From an uncultured Flavobacteriales bacterium (lineage in GTDB: Bacteria > Bacteroidota > Bacteroidia > Flavobacteriales > BACL11), in contig CAJQRK010000035.1 in assembly GCA_905612305.1 (NCBI GenBank), positions 1-35,673 of the forward strand: DNA of 35,673 nt, written 5' to 3'. How positions within the stretch are numbered: position 1 is the first letter of the stretch; each line of letters starts with the position of its first letter. Positions 26,714 to 34,544 of this stretch are shown piece after piece. The notes beneath the pieces are model-generated. The model had not been told where the DNA came from. It ran no database searches and saw nothing but the letters and a program-made list of their open reading frames with translations. Made by a program: the position numbers and the translations under genes.

Positions 26714-28816
26714 CTAAAAAATCTTCTTATAGCGTAACCTAATAGAGTTTCCTATCACAATAATATCTGAAAAAGCCATAAAAAGTGCTGCCGACATGGG
26801 GTTAAGTAGTCCCATAATTGCTATAGGAATAGCTATTAAGTTATATGAAAATGCCCAAAAAATATTTTGTTTTATAGTTAGTAAAGTGTGCTTTCCAATT
26901 TGCAATGTTTTCGGTAGTTGACTTAAATCCTCATTTTTTAATAGTATTACATCAGCTGACTGAATAGCAATTTGAGTGGCATTCCCTAATGATATTCCAA
27001 TAGTAGCTTTTGCAAGGGCAGGAGCATCATTTATTCCATCACCAACCATTGCAGTTTCATTTGTCTTGACAAGTGTTTCAATTTTTGCAATTTTATCTTG
27101 AGGTAATTGTTCGCTATATGTAGTTGTAATTCCTAATTCAGCAGCTAAATTATCACATTTTTCTTTTTTATCTCCGCTCAAAAGGGTGGTAGTGTAGTTG
27201 CTTTTATGTAATGACGAAATAATAGTAGCCGTATTTTTTTTCAATTCATCACCTATATTAAGTGTAGCGATAAGGATATTGTTTTTTAGTACAAATAAGT
27301 CATGTTGTTCAGCAGAGGAATATATTTTTGATGAGCCAATAGTATATTTATTATTGTTTATTTCTGCACTTATACTAATTCCTTTTTTCTCTTTTATGTT
27401 TGATAATTCAAGAGAACTGTTTCCTGTTTTAAAAGCAGTGCATAATGATTTTGCTATAGGGTGTGAGCTGTGCTGTTCAATATTGTAAATAATGTTTTGT
27501 ATCTCTCTCTTTTCTCCTTCTTTAACCTTAAATTCTGATACAATAAATTTACCATTGGTAAGGGTGCCTGTTTTATCAAAAACTATGTTCTTGATACTTG
27601 CTAATTTCTCTAAGGTATCACCACCTTTTATCAATATTCCATTTTTGGCAGCACGCCCAATACCCACCATAACAGCAGTCGGGGTGGCTAATCCCATAGC
27701 GCAAGGACATGAAATGACAAGTACTGCAATTGCCCTTAAGAAAGCATCTTGCATCTCTACATGAAATAGATAATGCCCTATAAAAAAAGTAGCTATTGAA
27801 ATGATGAGTACGACAGGAACAAAAACAGCACTTACTTGGTCGCCAAGTTTTTGAATGTTAGGTTTATTGTTTTGTGCATTTTTTACTAATTCAATAATCT
27901 GTGAGAGTAGAGTATCATCTCCTACTTTGGTCGCTTTTATTTTTAGGCTACCTTCAATAACGATTGTACCTCCAATTACTTCATCTCCCATATTTTTATT
28001 TAGAGGTATACTTTCTCCTGTTATCATAGATTCATCAATATAAGATGAGCCAGAAATAATGACACCATCAGTAGGTATCTTATCGCCCGAGTTAATAATT
28101 AGGATGTCATCTGCTTTAATTTCCTCATAACTTAACTCTATAATTTTTCCCTCAATTTCTTTTTTGGCAATTACCTTTTGTATTGCAGATAGATCGCTAA
28201 TTGCAGTTGTTGTTTTTTTTACAGATTTATGTTCCAGTACATTCCCTAGAAGGACTAAAGTGATAATCGTTGCTGTAGTTTCAAAAAAGAGATACTTATG
28301 TAACTCAGGCGTGCCGTACTCAATTAGACAACCGTAAATACTGTAAAAAAATGCTGCTGAACTTCCTATAAAAATTAGTACATCCATATTCGGAATACCA
28401 CTTTTCAAGGAACTCCATGCACTTTTTCCGAAATAGAGAATTCCAATAAAGTAAACAGGTAGGCATAAGCAAAATTGTAAAATAGGGTTTTGCAAAAAAC
28501 TTTCAGCACTAAAGAACATATGTGAGAAAAGGAGAGGGGGGGTAAATAGCAAAGTGAAATAGAAATATTTTTCCACTTTTGATAGTCCCCTTTCTTTAGT
28601 TACTGATAGTACAGAATACCCTAATTTTTTTATGATATTTTCTACTTGTTTTTCAGTGTGCTCATTACTAAAATTACAGCTAGCTTCTCCAGTTGAAAAA
28701 TTGACATTTACCTCTGCTAATCCTTTGCTCTCTAGGTGTTTTTTTATACCTGCTGCGCAGTTGGTACAACTCATCCCTTCTACCTGTAATAATATCTTGT
28801 TCTTATCTGTTTTCAT
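26714..28816 (-). CDS. copA: Copper-translocating P1B-type ATPase
   Basis: This 700-residue ATPase pumps monovalent copper (or a related soft metal) out of the cytoplasm. An N-terminal HMA domain has GMSCTNC with cysteines 17 and 20. The membrane core has the metal-site CPC (370-372). Catalytic motifs are TGES (266-269), DKTGTLT with phosphorylated D414, the HP dipeptide (452-453) and GDGINDAP (592-599). Late membrane segments carry YNL and NPMSAALFMAFSD, matching Cu+ pumps. Length is normal with a single HMA domain. Its promoter box lies so close to the start that the mRNA may have almost no leader. A seven-C run at 28536-28542 is in frame and intact. Confidence 0.92.
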   Translation of the reverse strand: MKTDKNKILLQVEGMSCTNCAAGIKKHLESKGLAEVNVNFSTGEASCNFSNEHTEKQVENIIKKLGYSVLSVTKERGLSKVEKYFYFTLLFTPPLLFSHMFFSAESFLQNPILQFCLCLPVYFIGILYFGKSAWSSLKSGIPNMDVLIFIGSSAAFFYSIYGCLIEYGTPELHKYLFFETTATIITLVLLGNVLEHKSVKKTTTAISDLSAIQKVIAKKEIEGKIIELSYEEIKADDILIINSGDKIPTDGVIISGSSYIDESMITGESIPLNKNMGDEVIGGTIVIEGSLKIKATKVGDDTLLSQIIELVKNAQNNKPNIQKLGDQVSAVFVPVVLIISIATFFIGHYLFHVEMQDAFLRAIAVLVISCPCAMGLATPTAVMVGIGRAAKNGILIKGGDTLEKLASIKNIVFDKTGTLTNGKFIVSEFKVKEGEKREIQNIIYNIEQHSSHPIAKSLCTAFKTGNSSLELSNIKEKKGISISAEINNNKYTIGSSKIYSSAEQHDLFVLKNNILIATLNIGDELKKNTATIISSLHKSNYTTTLLSGDKKEKCDNLAAELGITTTYSEQLPQDKIAKIETLVKTNETAMVGDGINDAPALAKATIGISLGNATQIAIQSADVILLKNEDLSQLPKTLQIGKHTLLTIKQNIFWAFSYNLIAIPIAIMGLLNPMSAALFMAFSDIIVIGNSIRLRYKKIF

Positions 28817-28823
28817 GAGTCAA

Positions 28824-28831
28824 CAAATATA
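28824..28831 (-). promoter_or_regulatory. Candidate -7 promoter box for copA
   Basis: On the minus strand this reads TATATTTG, an exact TAnnTTTG match, only seven bases before the copA ATG. Transcription would begin within a few bases of the start codon. Confidence 0.45.
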
Positions 28832-28863
28832 TATAGTTTATTCGGCATTATAGTATAAAATTA

Positions 28864-28871
28864 TATATTTG
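28864..28871 (+). promoter_or_regulatory. Candidate -7 promoter box for tRNA-His
   Basis: TATATTTG matches TAnnTTTG and lies 12 bases before the tRNA. It is the same octamer as the divergent copA box. Confidence 0.55.
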
Positions 28872-28883
28872 CAGCCGCTAAAT

Positions 28884-28958
28884 GGTGATTGTAGCTCAGC
28901 TGGTTAGAGCACTGGTTTGTGGTGCCGGGGGTCGTGGGTTCGAGTCCCATCAGTCACC
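28884..28958 (+). tRNA. tRNA-His (anticodon GTG)
   Basis: A complete cloverleaf is visible. The acceptor stem pairs GTGATTG (28885-28891) with CAGTCAC (28951-28957), and G-1 at 28884 faces discriminator C73 at 28958, the histidine identity pair. The D stem is GCTC/GAGC, the anticodon stem CTGGT/GCCGG, the loop TTGTGGT with anticodon GTG at 28919-28921, and the T arm GTGGG-TTCGAGT-CCCAT. The full CCA end is not encoded and must be added. It has its own -7 box and a terminator just downstream. Confidence 0.97.
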
Positions 28959-28968
28959 CATTTTAAAT

Positions 28969-29002
28969 AAAAAGGAGTTGATTATTAAATCAACTCCTTT
29001 TT
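28969..29002. terminator. Bidirectional terminator after tRNA-His and the thioredoxin gene
   Basis: A perfect 15-bp stem, AAAAAGGAGTTGATT with AATCAACTCCTTTTT, encloses a four-base loop. It ends the tRNA transcript on the plus strand and the thioredoxin operon on the minus strand, overlapping two bases of that gene's stop codon. Confidence 0.92.
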
Positions 29003-29501
29003 ATTTAATATATGGTTTTAAGTTTCGTAATAATAATAGTTTTGGTTGTAAGCCAGGCATATTCTTAATTTTTTCGAATCTATTATTAAATAAGACTATT
29101 GAAGGTGTTGTAGCTTGTTTGGTATTATCTCTAGTAAAAGTAGCTACTTCATAGTAGAAATCATGTCTCCAATCATGTCTCCCAGAAGATTCAGGTTGTT
29201 GATTTCCGTACGCTACTTCATTATATATGATTGTGTCTTTTGTTCTTGAATCAATTTTAACGGGCAAGAAGTTATTATTTATTAGATTAATAACTTGCAT
29301 ATCACTTAATGCTTCTTTCTTCATTTTATCACAATATTCACAATCTTTTTTATAAAAGAATATTAGGATCTCTTTATTATATTTTTTTGCATATTCTTTT
29401 GCTTTTTGTAAAGGAATCCAATCAATTTGTTTTTTCATTTCTGCTTGTGGAAAACAAAAGAAAGGAATACAAAAAAGTAAACAGCAAATAAATTTTTTCA
29501 T
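29001..29501 (-). CDS. Secreted thioredoxin-like protein (CEYC active site)
   Basis: This 166-residue protein has a Sec signal peptide (1 to about 20) and a thioredoxin fold with the redox pair C54-E-Y-C57 (KKDCEYCDKM) and a cis-proline in TPSIVLF (P133). It would act in the periplasm or be anchored outside the cytoplasm. The CEYC centre differs from the CGWC of its upstream paralogue, implying a different redox potential or partner. It lies three bases after that paralogue and is the last gene of the POT-thioredoxin operon. Its substrate is unknown. The fold and the active site are clear; an oxidase or reductase role is not determined. Confidence 0.85.
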   Translation of the reverse strand: MKKFICCLLFCIPFFCFPQAEMKKQIDWIPLQKAKEYAKKYNKEILIFFYKKDCEYCDKMKKEALSDMQVINLINNNFLPVKIDSRTKDTIIYNEVAYGNQQPESSGRHDWRHDFYYEVATFTRDNTKQATTPSIVLFNNRFEKIKNMPGLQPKLLLLRNLKPYIK

Positions 29502-29504
29502 TAG

Positions 29505-29966
29505 TTATTTTTTTAAGATTTTATTAGCACCAGCAATCCAGGCTTTTGGGCCACCCGCAACATATCCTTGAGATCCTAATTTATTGAAATTTACTTTTCC
29601 AGCTGTTACTTCTGGAGTAACAAACCATATGCTAGGGTAGCCTCTTACACCAAACATTTGGCCTAATTCTCTGTTTTGTTTTTGAGTAGCTTCAGGTAAT
29701 TTAGTTCTTCTTGGGAAATCTAACTCAACTAAAACTACATTTTTAGTAGCCCATGCTGCAAACTCAGGCTTAATAAAGACCTCTTTAACTAATCGTTTGC
29801 ACCAGCCACACCAGTCACTTCCTGTGAAGAAAAAGAAAAGTGGTTTCCCTTTTTCTGTAGATATTTTGATGGCTTTATTAACATCAGTATGCCATTCTAG
29901 TTCTTTTTGTTGCGCAAAACCATTAAGTGATAATGCAACTAATACTACTAATAATAATTTGTTCAT
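29505..29966 (-). CDS. Secreted thioredoxin-like protein (CGWC active site)
   Basis: This 153-residue protein has a Sec signal peptide ending near residue 19 (LNGFAQ) and a thioredoxin fold with C53-G-W-C56 in DWCGWCKRLV and the cis-proline in GYPSIW (P111). The WCGWCK centre and the FFFTGSDW lead-in are typical of the thioredoxin_7/DUF255-like secreted group in Bacteroidota. It is expected in the periplasm as a disulfide reductant or isomerase. It begins 15 bases after the POT transporter gene across a run of ten T, and ends three bases before the second thioredoxin gene, so all three are probably co-transcribed. Confidence 0.88.
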   Translation of the reverse strand: MNKLLLVVLVALSLNGFAQQKELEWHTDVNKAIKISTEKGKPLFFFFTGSDWCGWCKRLVKEVFIKPEFAAWATKNVVLVELDFPRRTKLPEATQKQNRELGQMFGVRGYPSIWFVTPEVTAGKVNFNKLGSQGYVAGGPKAWIAGANKILKK

Positions 29967-29981
29967 TGTTTTTTTTTTAGA

Positions 29982-32288
29982 TTAGTGAATGCCGTGCATC
30001 AATTTTTTAATAAAAGGTGATAGTAGAAGAACGAGCAAAGATATAATTATTGTGACGATTCCAATTTTCATATAAACTATATTATATTGAAGCAGTGTTG
30101 CAATTGATTTGTTTTCTATACTTGGACTTCCTAATAGTTGATTAGTGGTTTTTGACAATAAATCAGACGCCCCCTCTTCTATTTTATACCAGACTTCAAA
30201 TTGAAGATCTCCATTGCCTGATGTAATTAAATGATTATAATTTCCTGGAGAGAGCTGATTTCTATTTAATGATTTCCAGCTTGTAGTTGCTTGTTTGTCA
30301 GATATATAATTTAAGCCTGCTATAGCGTCTTTCTTTTCTTTAATAGTTTCATTAGTTTGATAGCGAATACTTATTAATGATGTACTGTCTTTTAGTATTT
30401 TAAAACTAGGATTCATGTATTCTTCTTTTACTATTGATTCTATTTCTGGATTTAAGAAGTTCCATGGGAATAAGCCTGCTATTTTTTCAAATAAATTTTC
30501 ACTAGATTCAGATTTTTGAGCGCTTAAGATACCATTTCTGAAATTTGCTTTTCTTTTGTCAATCTGTTCTTTGTCTGCTGCGGTAAGATTAACATTCTCT
30601 TTCTCCGATTTTAAACTAAGTGTTAAAAGCCCTTTGTCAGTTATTTCCCACCAGAAATCATCTTCATTCTTAACGAGTTCTAAAGCAATTAATTTGCTTA
30701 TCTCTTGTTTATCTTTTGGCGTAAAAAGAGAATCACTAAAATACTTTCCTGTATGTGTAGTTGTATCATATGAGGATATCATTTTAACGTTCTTTAGATT
30801 ATTTTTATAATCAAATGCTAGGTCAAAGTGATATGCTTCTGATTGATCTCCATTGTCCAGAATAAAGGAATTTGTTTCCGTATAGAAAGGCTTAGTTGTC
30901 ATTTTCGCAATACCACCAGATATGTAATGTGCAAAAGTTGATGAAAGGAACCAAACACCCATTATAAAAGCTGCAATTTTTTTAGGTGCAAGTTGGGTTA
31001 CTTTTGACAGCCCAATTGGAGAAAGAAATAGTTCCCCAGTAGTTATTAGAAAGTAACCTAAGAAGACAAACATGAAGGGTACTTTCCCATTTTCACCCAT
31101 AAAATGTATAGATAATCCAAAAACCACAAATCCTAATGCAAGTTGAAGAAGTCCTAAAGAGAATTTTATTGGTGTATTTGGATTTTTATTTAATCCGCCT
31201 AATTTTGTCCACATCCAACTAAAAGGGATGGCTAATAGTACAATATAAAATGGATTAATTGCATTTGTTTGTGAGGCATTCATGCCCACTAAGTTTACGC
31301 ATTTATCAACCCATACAGTTACTGCACTTCCGGCTATTTCAAAACACCCCCAAAATACTGTTAGAAACACACTTAATATCATGATTGCAATAAGTCTATC
31401 TCCACTTTGATGATCTTTTTGTATAGCTTTAAAATCGTAAATGATATATCCAACATAAAGAAGTACAGCGCCACCAACAATTGTTAGTACGTCTCCTAAT
31501 ATGTGTGATTGTGTGTCTAATATAATAAGATATGCAAATGCTGGTACAGCTAGAAATCCTAATGCATAAATGCAGTTTGTTACAGATAAGCCAGCTACTT
31601 TCTTTCCTATATACTTGGCTGGTTGCAATCCTTTATTTCCTAATACATTGGCATTTATTCCTTTCCAGAAGACAACTAAACCAGCAAGCATTCCAATTCC
31701 TGCAGCACCAAAACCCCAGTGCCATCCATAGACTTCTCCTAAATAGCCACAAAATAATGGAGCAATCATAGCTCCTAAATTAATTCCCATATAAAATATG
31801 GTAAATCCACCATCTCTCTTTACATCTCCTTCTTCGTAGAGTGAGCCCACCAAAGTTGAGATATTTGGTTTAAAGAAACCGTTACCCATTATTAATAAGC
31901 CTAAAGCTCCATAAAAGAAAAGGTCCGATGGAAAAGCCATACAGAAATGTCCCAAAGCCATTAAAATTCCTCCAAAGATTATTGATTTTCTATAGCCAAT
32001 AAATTTATCAGCCAAATAGCCGCCAATAAGTGGGGTTAGGTAAACTAAAGCACCATAAGCCGCATAAATACCATATGAGACTTCCTCATTATTTTCCAGA
32101 TGAGAATAATAGTCTTTTATTAAATAGAGCGTAAGTAAGGCACGCATGCCATAAAATGAAAAACGCTCCCACATTTCTGCAAAAAACAAATAAAATAAGG
32201 CTTTTGGATGACCTTTTTTATCCAAATAAGTTTTTGCAATAACTAGAATCAATACTGTAAAAAAGATGTAACCAATAATTTGTGCCAT
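29982..32288 (-). CDS. POT/PTR2 family proton-coupled peptide transporter with large insertion
   Basis: POT transporters take up di- and tripeptides with protons across the inner membrane. The 768-residue protein has the ExxER proton-site motif (E38-MW-E41-R42), GGYLADKFIGYRKS after it, and the PTR2 signature FYMGINLGAMIAPLFCGY. The family is usually about 450-550 residues. Here a hydrophilic stretch of about 265 residues (roughly 465-730) separates the penultimate membrane segment from the final one (738-757). I recognise no domain in the insertion. The gene lies 50 bases after the DPP IV gene and heads a presumed operon with two thioredoxin-like genes. Only a one-mismatch promoter box (CGAAAATA, 32318-32325) is seen upstream. 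Confidence 0.9.
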   Translation of the reverse strand: MAQIIGYIFFTVLILVIAKTYLDKKGHPKALFYLFFAEMWERFSFYGMRALLTLYLIKDYYSHLENNEEVSYGIYAAYGALVYLTPLIGGYLADKFIGYRKSIIFGGILMALGHFCMAFPSDLFFYGALGLLIMGNGFFKPNISTLVGSLYEEGDVKRDGGFTIFYMGINLGAMIAPLFCGYLGEVYGWHWGFGAAGIGMLAGLVVFWKGINANVLGNKGLQPAKYIGKKVAGLSVTNCIYALGFLAVPAFAYLIILDTQSHILGDVLTIVGGAVLLYVGYIIYDFKAIQKDHQSGDRLIAIMILSVFLTVFWGCFEIAGSAVTVWVDKCVNLVGMNASQTNAINPFYIVLLAIPFSWMWTKLGGLNKNPNTPIKFSLGLLQLALGFVVFGLSIHFMGENGKVPFMFVFLGYFLITTGELFLSPIGLSKVTQLAPKKIAAFIMGVWFLSSTFAHYISGGIAKMTTKPFYTETNSFILDNGDQSEAYHFDLAFDYKNNLKNVKMISSYDTTTHTGKYFSDSLFTPKDKQEISKLIALELVKNEDDFWWEITDKGLLTLSLKSEKENVNLTAADKEQIDKRKANFRNGILSAQKSESSENLFEKIAGLFPWNFLNPEIESIVKEEYMNPSFKILKDSTSLISIRYQTNETIKEKKDAIAGLNYISDKQATTSWKSLNRNQLSPGNYNHLITSGNGDLQFEVWYKIEEGASDLLSKTTNQLLGSPSIENKSIATLLQYNIVYMKIGIVTIIISLLVLLLSPFIKKLMHGIH

Positions 32289-32338
32289 GTTTTTTTTAAG
32301 GGTTTTATAATAGCTGACGAAAATAGTAAAATTTTCTG

Positions 32339-34492
32339 TTATAAATTCTCTAAAATGAAATCAGTCATTTTTTTGTACAAATGGTAGCGGGTATTTCCTC
32401 CATAAATCCCATGGTTTTTGTCAGTATAAATAAATAAATCGAACTGCTTATTTGCTTTTACAAGTGCTGAAATCATTTCCATAGTATTTTGCACATGTAC
32501 ATTATCATCTGCGCTTCCATGTACCAATAAATAATGGCCTTTTAGTTTTTCTACATGATTGATTGGAGAGTTTTCATCATACCCACTTGCATTTTCCTGT
32601 GGGGTTTGCATGTAGCGTTCTGTGTAAATATTATCGTAATAACGCCAATTTGTAACGGGTGCTACAGCAATAGCAAGGCTGAATACATCTGCTCCTTTGG
32701 TAATTGCTAAGGATGACATATAGCCTCCGTAACTCCATCCTTGAATTCCAATACGTTTAGCGTTAATATAGTCTAAACCACCAAAATATTTTGCTGCATT
32801 TATTTGATCAATCGTTTCATATTTTCCTAACTCTTTATAAGTCATTTTCTTGAACTCTGAACCTTTTCCACCTGTTCCTCTGTTGTCTACGCAGGCAACA
32901 ATATATCCTTTTTGAGCAAGCATCTGATACCAGTAATAGTTTGTCCAGCCAAAAGAGTTTGTTACTTGCTGCGCACCAGGACCTCCATACAAAAACATAT
33001 ACAATGGGTATTCTTTGTTTTCATCAAAATCAGGTGGTTTTATCATCCAAGCATTTAGCTCTGTATCTTCTGTTTGTATAGTAAAGAACTCTTTATTTGT
33101 TAGATTAAACCTTTCCATTTTAGTATTGAAATCTGTATTGTTTTCCAGTACCTTTAATTGTTTTCCGTCAGCAGTATGTAAGGTGAAAACAGGAGCAGAG
33201 TTTGCAATAGAAAGGGAATTCATGTAATATTTCATGCCTTTACTGAAGGATGCTGAATTTGTTCCTGTTTCTGTGCTGAGTTTTATTTTCTTATTTGTTT
33301 CTAGATTCTGAACATAAAGAGAACGATTAATTGAACCATCTTCAGTTGAGCTATAGTAGATTTCCATTTTATCGCTATTCACTCCATCAAAGCTAGTTAC
33401 TTCCCAATCTCCTTTTGTAATTTGATCGTCACTACCATCTAAATTTTTAATATAAATATGATTGAAACCACTTTTTTCAGAAGTCCAAATAAAATTATCT
33501 TCCGGCAGAAAAGTAAGGTTGTCATGGATGTTAATATAGTATTTGTCTTTTTCGGTAAAAAGAACGCTGTTAGTTCCGTCCTCTGCATTTGCTAATACAA
33601 AATCCAATTCATTTTGGTGACGGTTCATACCATAAATGGTTAATATTTTTGGATTATTAGTCCATTTAATTCTTGGGAAATACTCATAATCTTTTTCAGT
33701 ATAGATGTAAGTATTCTTATCACTTTCTAGATTGTAGAAATACACTTTTACTACTGAGTTGTCTTCTCCTGCTTTTGGGTATTTAAACACTTCTTGTGTT
33801 GGGTATAGTCCTCCTTTAAATAAATCCATAGAGAATTCTTTTACTCCACTTTCATCAAATTTGTAATAGGCAATATGCTCTCCATCTGGTGCCCACTCAA
33901 AGGATCGCACAAGTGCAAATTCTTCCTCATATACCCAGTCAGAAGCTCCATTAATAATATGATTTTTTTTACCATCTGTAGTAACTTGAATTATTTTTTC
34001 AGTTTGAATATCTTTGATGAATAAATTATTTTCCAACACATAAGCTACTTTATCTCCTTTTGGCGAGAAAGTAGCATACATTACTTTATCATCTGAAAGT
34101 TTTTTCAATTTATCAGTGAATATATTATAAATGTAATACACTGATTTGCTAGAGTAACGATAAATTTTTTCGGTTTCTGTAGCCAATAGAAGTTGTTTTT
34201 CATTTTTACTGAAAGTATAGCCTCTAATTTTTGTTATTTTAAAATCAGCACTTGTAAAAAGGGTGCGCACTTTCTTCCCGTTTTTAAACTGGTATTTGAT
34301 TATTTCTTGCCCCTCTTCAGTTTTTTCCATAGTGGAATAATGCTCCCCATCATTCATAGAATTAAAATCATCTATACTTTTAGGAAAAAAGGCATAATCT
34401 TTCCATAAGTCATCAAGTGTAATATCTCTTTTTTGAGCAAAAAGAGGAATGATGAGCAAAAAGCTAAGGCTAAGTATTAATATCTTTTTCAT
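32339..34492 (-). CDS. Secreted dipeptidyl peptidase IV-type serine peptidase (S9B)
   Basis: DPP IV removes Xaa-Pro dipeptides from N-termini. From ATG 34492 the protein has 717 residues with a Sec signal (MKKILILSLSFLLIIPLFAQ), an N-terminal beta-propeller carrying the substrate-anchoring DWVYEEEF motif, and a C-terminal alpha/beta hydrolase. The catalytic triad is serine 587 (GWSYGGYM), aspartate 662 (HGSADDNVH) and histidine 694 (DKNHGIYGG). The open frame extends to an ATG at 34555, but that adds 21 residues before the signal peptide and overlaps the divergent glcD start, so I reject it. Released dipeptides could feed the POT transporter next to it. No -7 box was found upstream. Confidence 0.93.
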   Translation of the reverse strand: MKKILILSLSFLLIIPLFAQKRDITLDDLWKDYAFFPKSIDDFNSMNDGEHYSTMEKTEEGQEIIKYQFKNGKKVRTLFTSADFKITKIRGYTFSKNEKQLLLATETEKIYRYSSKSVYYIYNIFTDKLKKLSDDKVMYATFSPKGDKVAYVLENNLFIKDIQTEKIIQVTTDGKKNHIINGASDWVYEEEFALVRSFEWAPDGEHIAYYKFDESGVKEFSMDLFKGGLYPTQEVFKYPKAGEDNSVVKVYFYNLESDKNTYIYTEKDYEYFPRIKWTNNPKILTIYGMNRHQNELDFVLANAEDGTNSVLFTEKDKYYINIHDNLTFLPEDNFIWTSEKSGFNHIYIKNLDGSDDQITKGDWEVTSFDGVNSDKMEIYYSSTEDGSINRSLYVQNLETNKKIKLSTETGTNSASFSKGMKYYMNSLSIANSAPVFTLHTADGKQLKVLENNTDFNTKMERFNLTNKEFFTIQTEDTELNAWMIKPPDFDENKEYPLYMFLYGGPGAQQVTNSFGWTNYYWYQMLAQKGYIVACVDNRGTGGKGSEFKKMTYKELGKYETIDQINAAKYFGGLDYINAKRIGIQGWSYGGYMSSLAITKGADVFSLAIAVAPVTNWRYYDNIYTERYMQTPQENASGYDENSPINHVEKLKGHYLLVHGSADDNVHVQNTMEMISALVKANKQFDLFIYTDKNHGIYGGNTRYHLYKKMTDFILENL

Positions 34493-34531
34493 CAGTGTTT
34501 GAATTTTAGATTTGGGAATGGCGAATTTAAT

Positions 34532-34539
34532 TAAATTTG
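34532..34539 (+). promoter_or_regulatory. Possible -7 box near the GlcD-type oxidase start
   Basis: TAAATTTG matches TAnnTTTG but ends five bases before the favoured ATG at 34545, so the transcript would be nearly leaderless, or the box is chance in AT-rich DNA. Confidence 0.3.
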
Positions 34540-34544
34540 TGCAG

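Noticed and set aside
28536-28542. Seven-G run in copA (seven C on the coding strand) as another contingency switch
   Set aside because: It is shorter, is in frame, and copA is intact.
28882-29154. Open frame on the plus strand beginning within the tRNA-His gene
   Set aside because: Its first residues are the translation of the tRNA, and the rest is antisense to the thioredoxin gene and crosses the terminator.
29969-29978. Ten-T run between the POT and thioredoxin genes as a terminator or switch
   Set aside because: No hairpin precedes a U tract in the reading direction; on the minus strand it is a poly-A leader, common before starts in AT-rich genomes.
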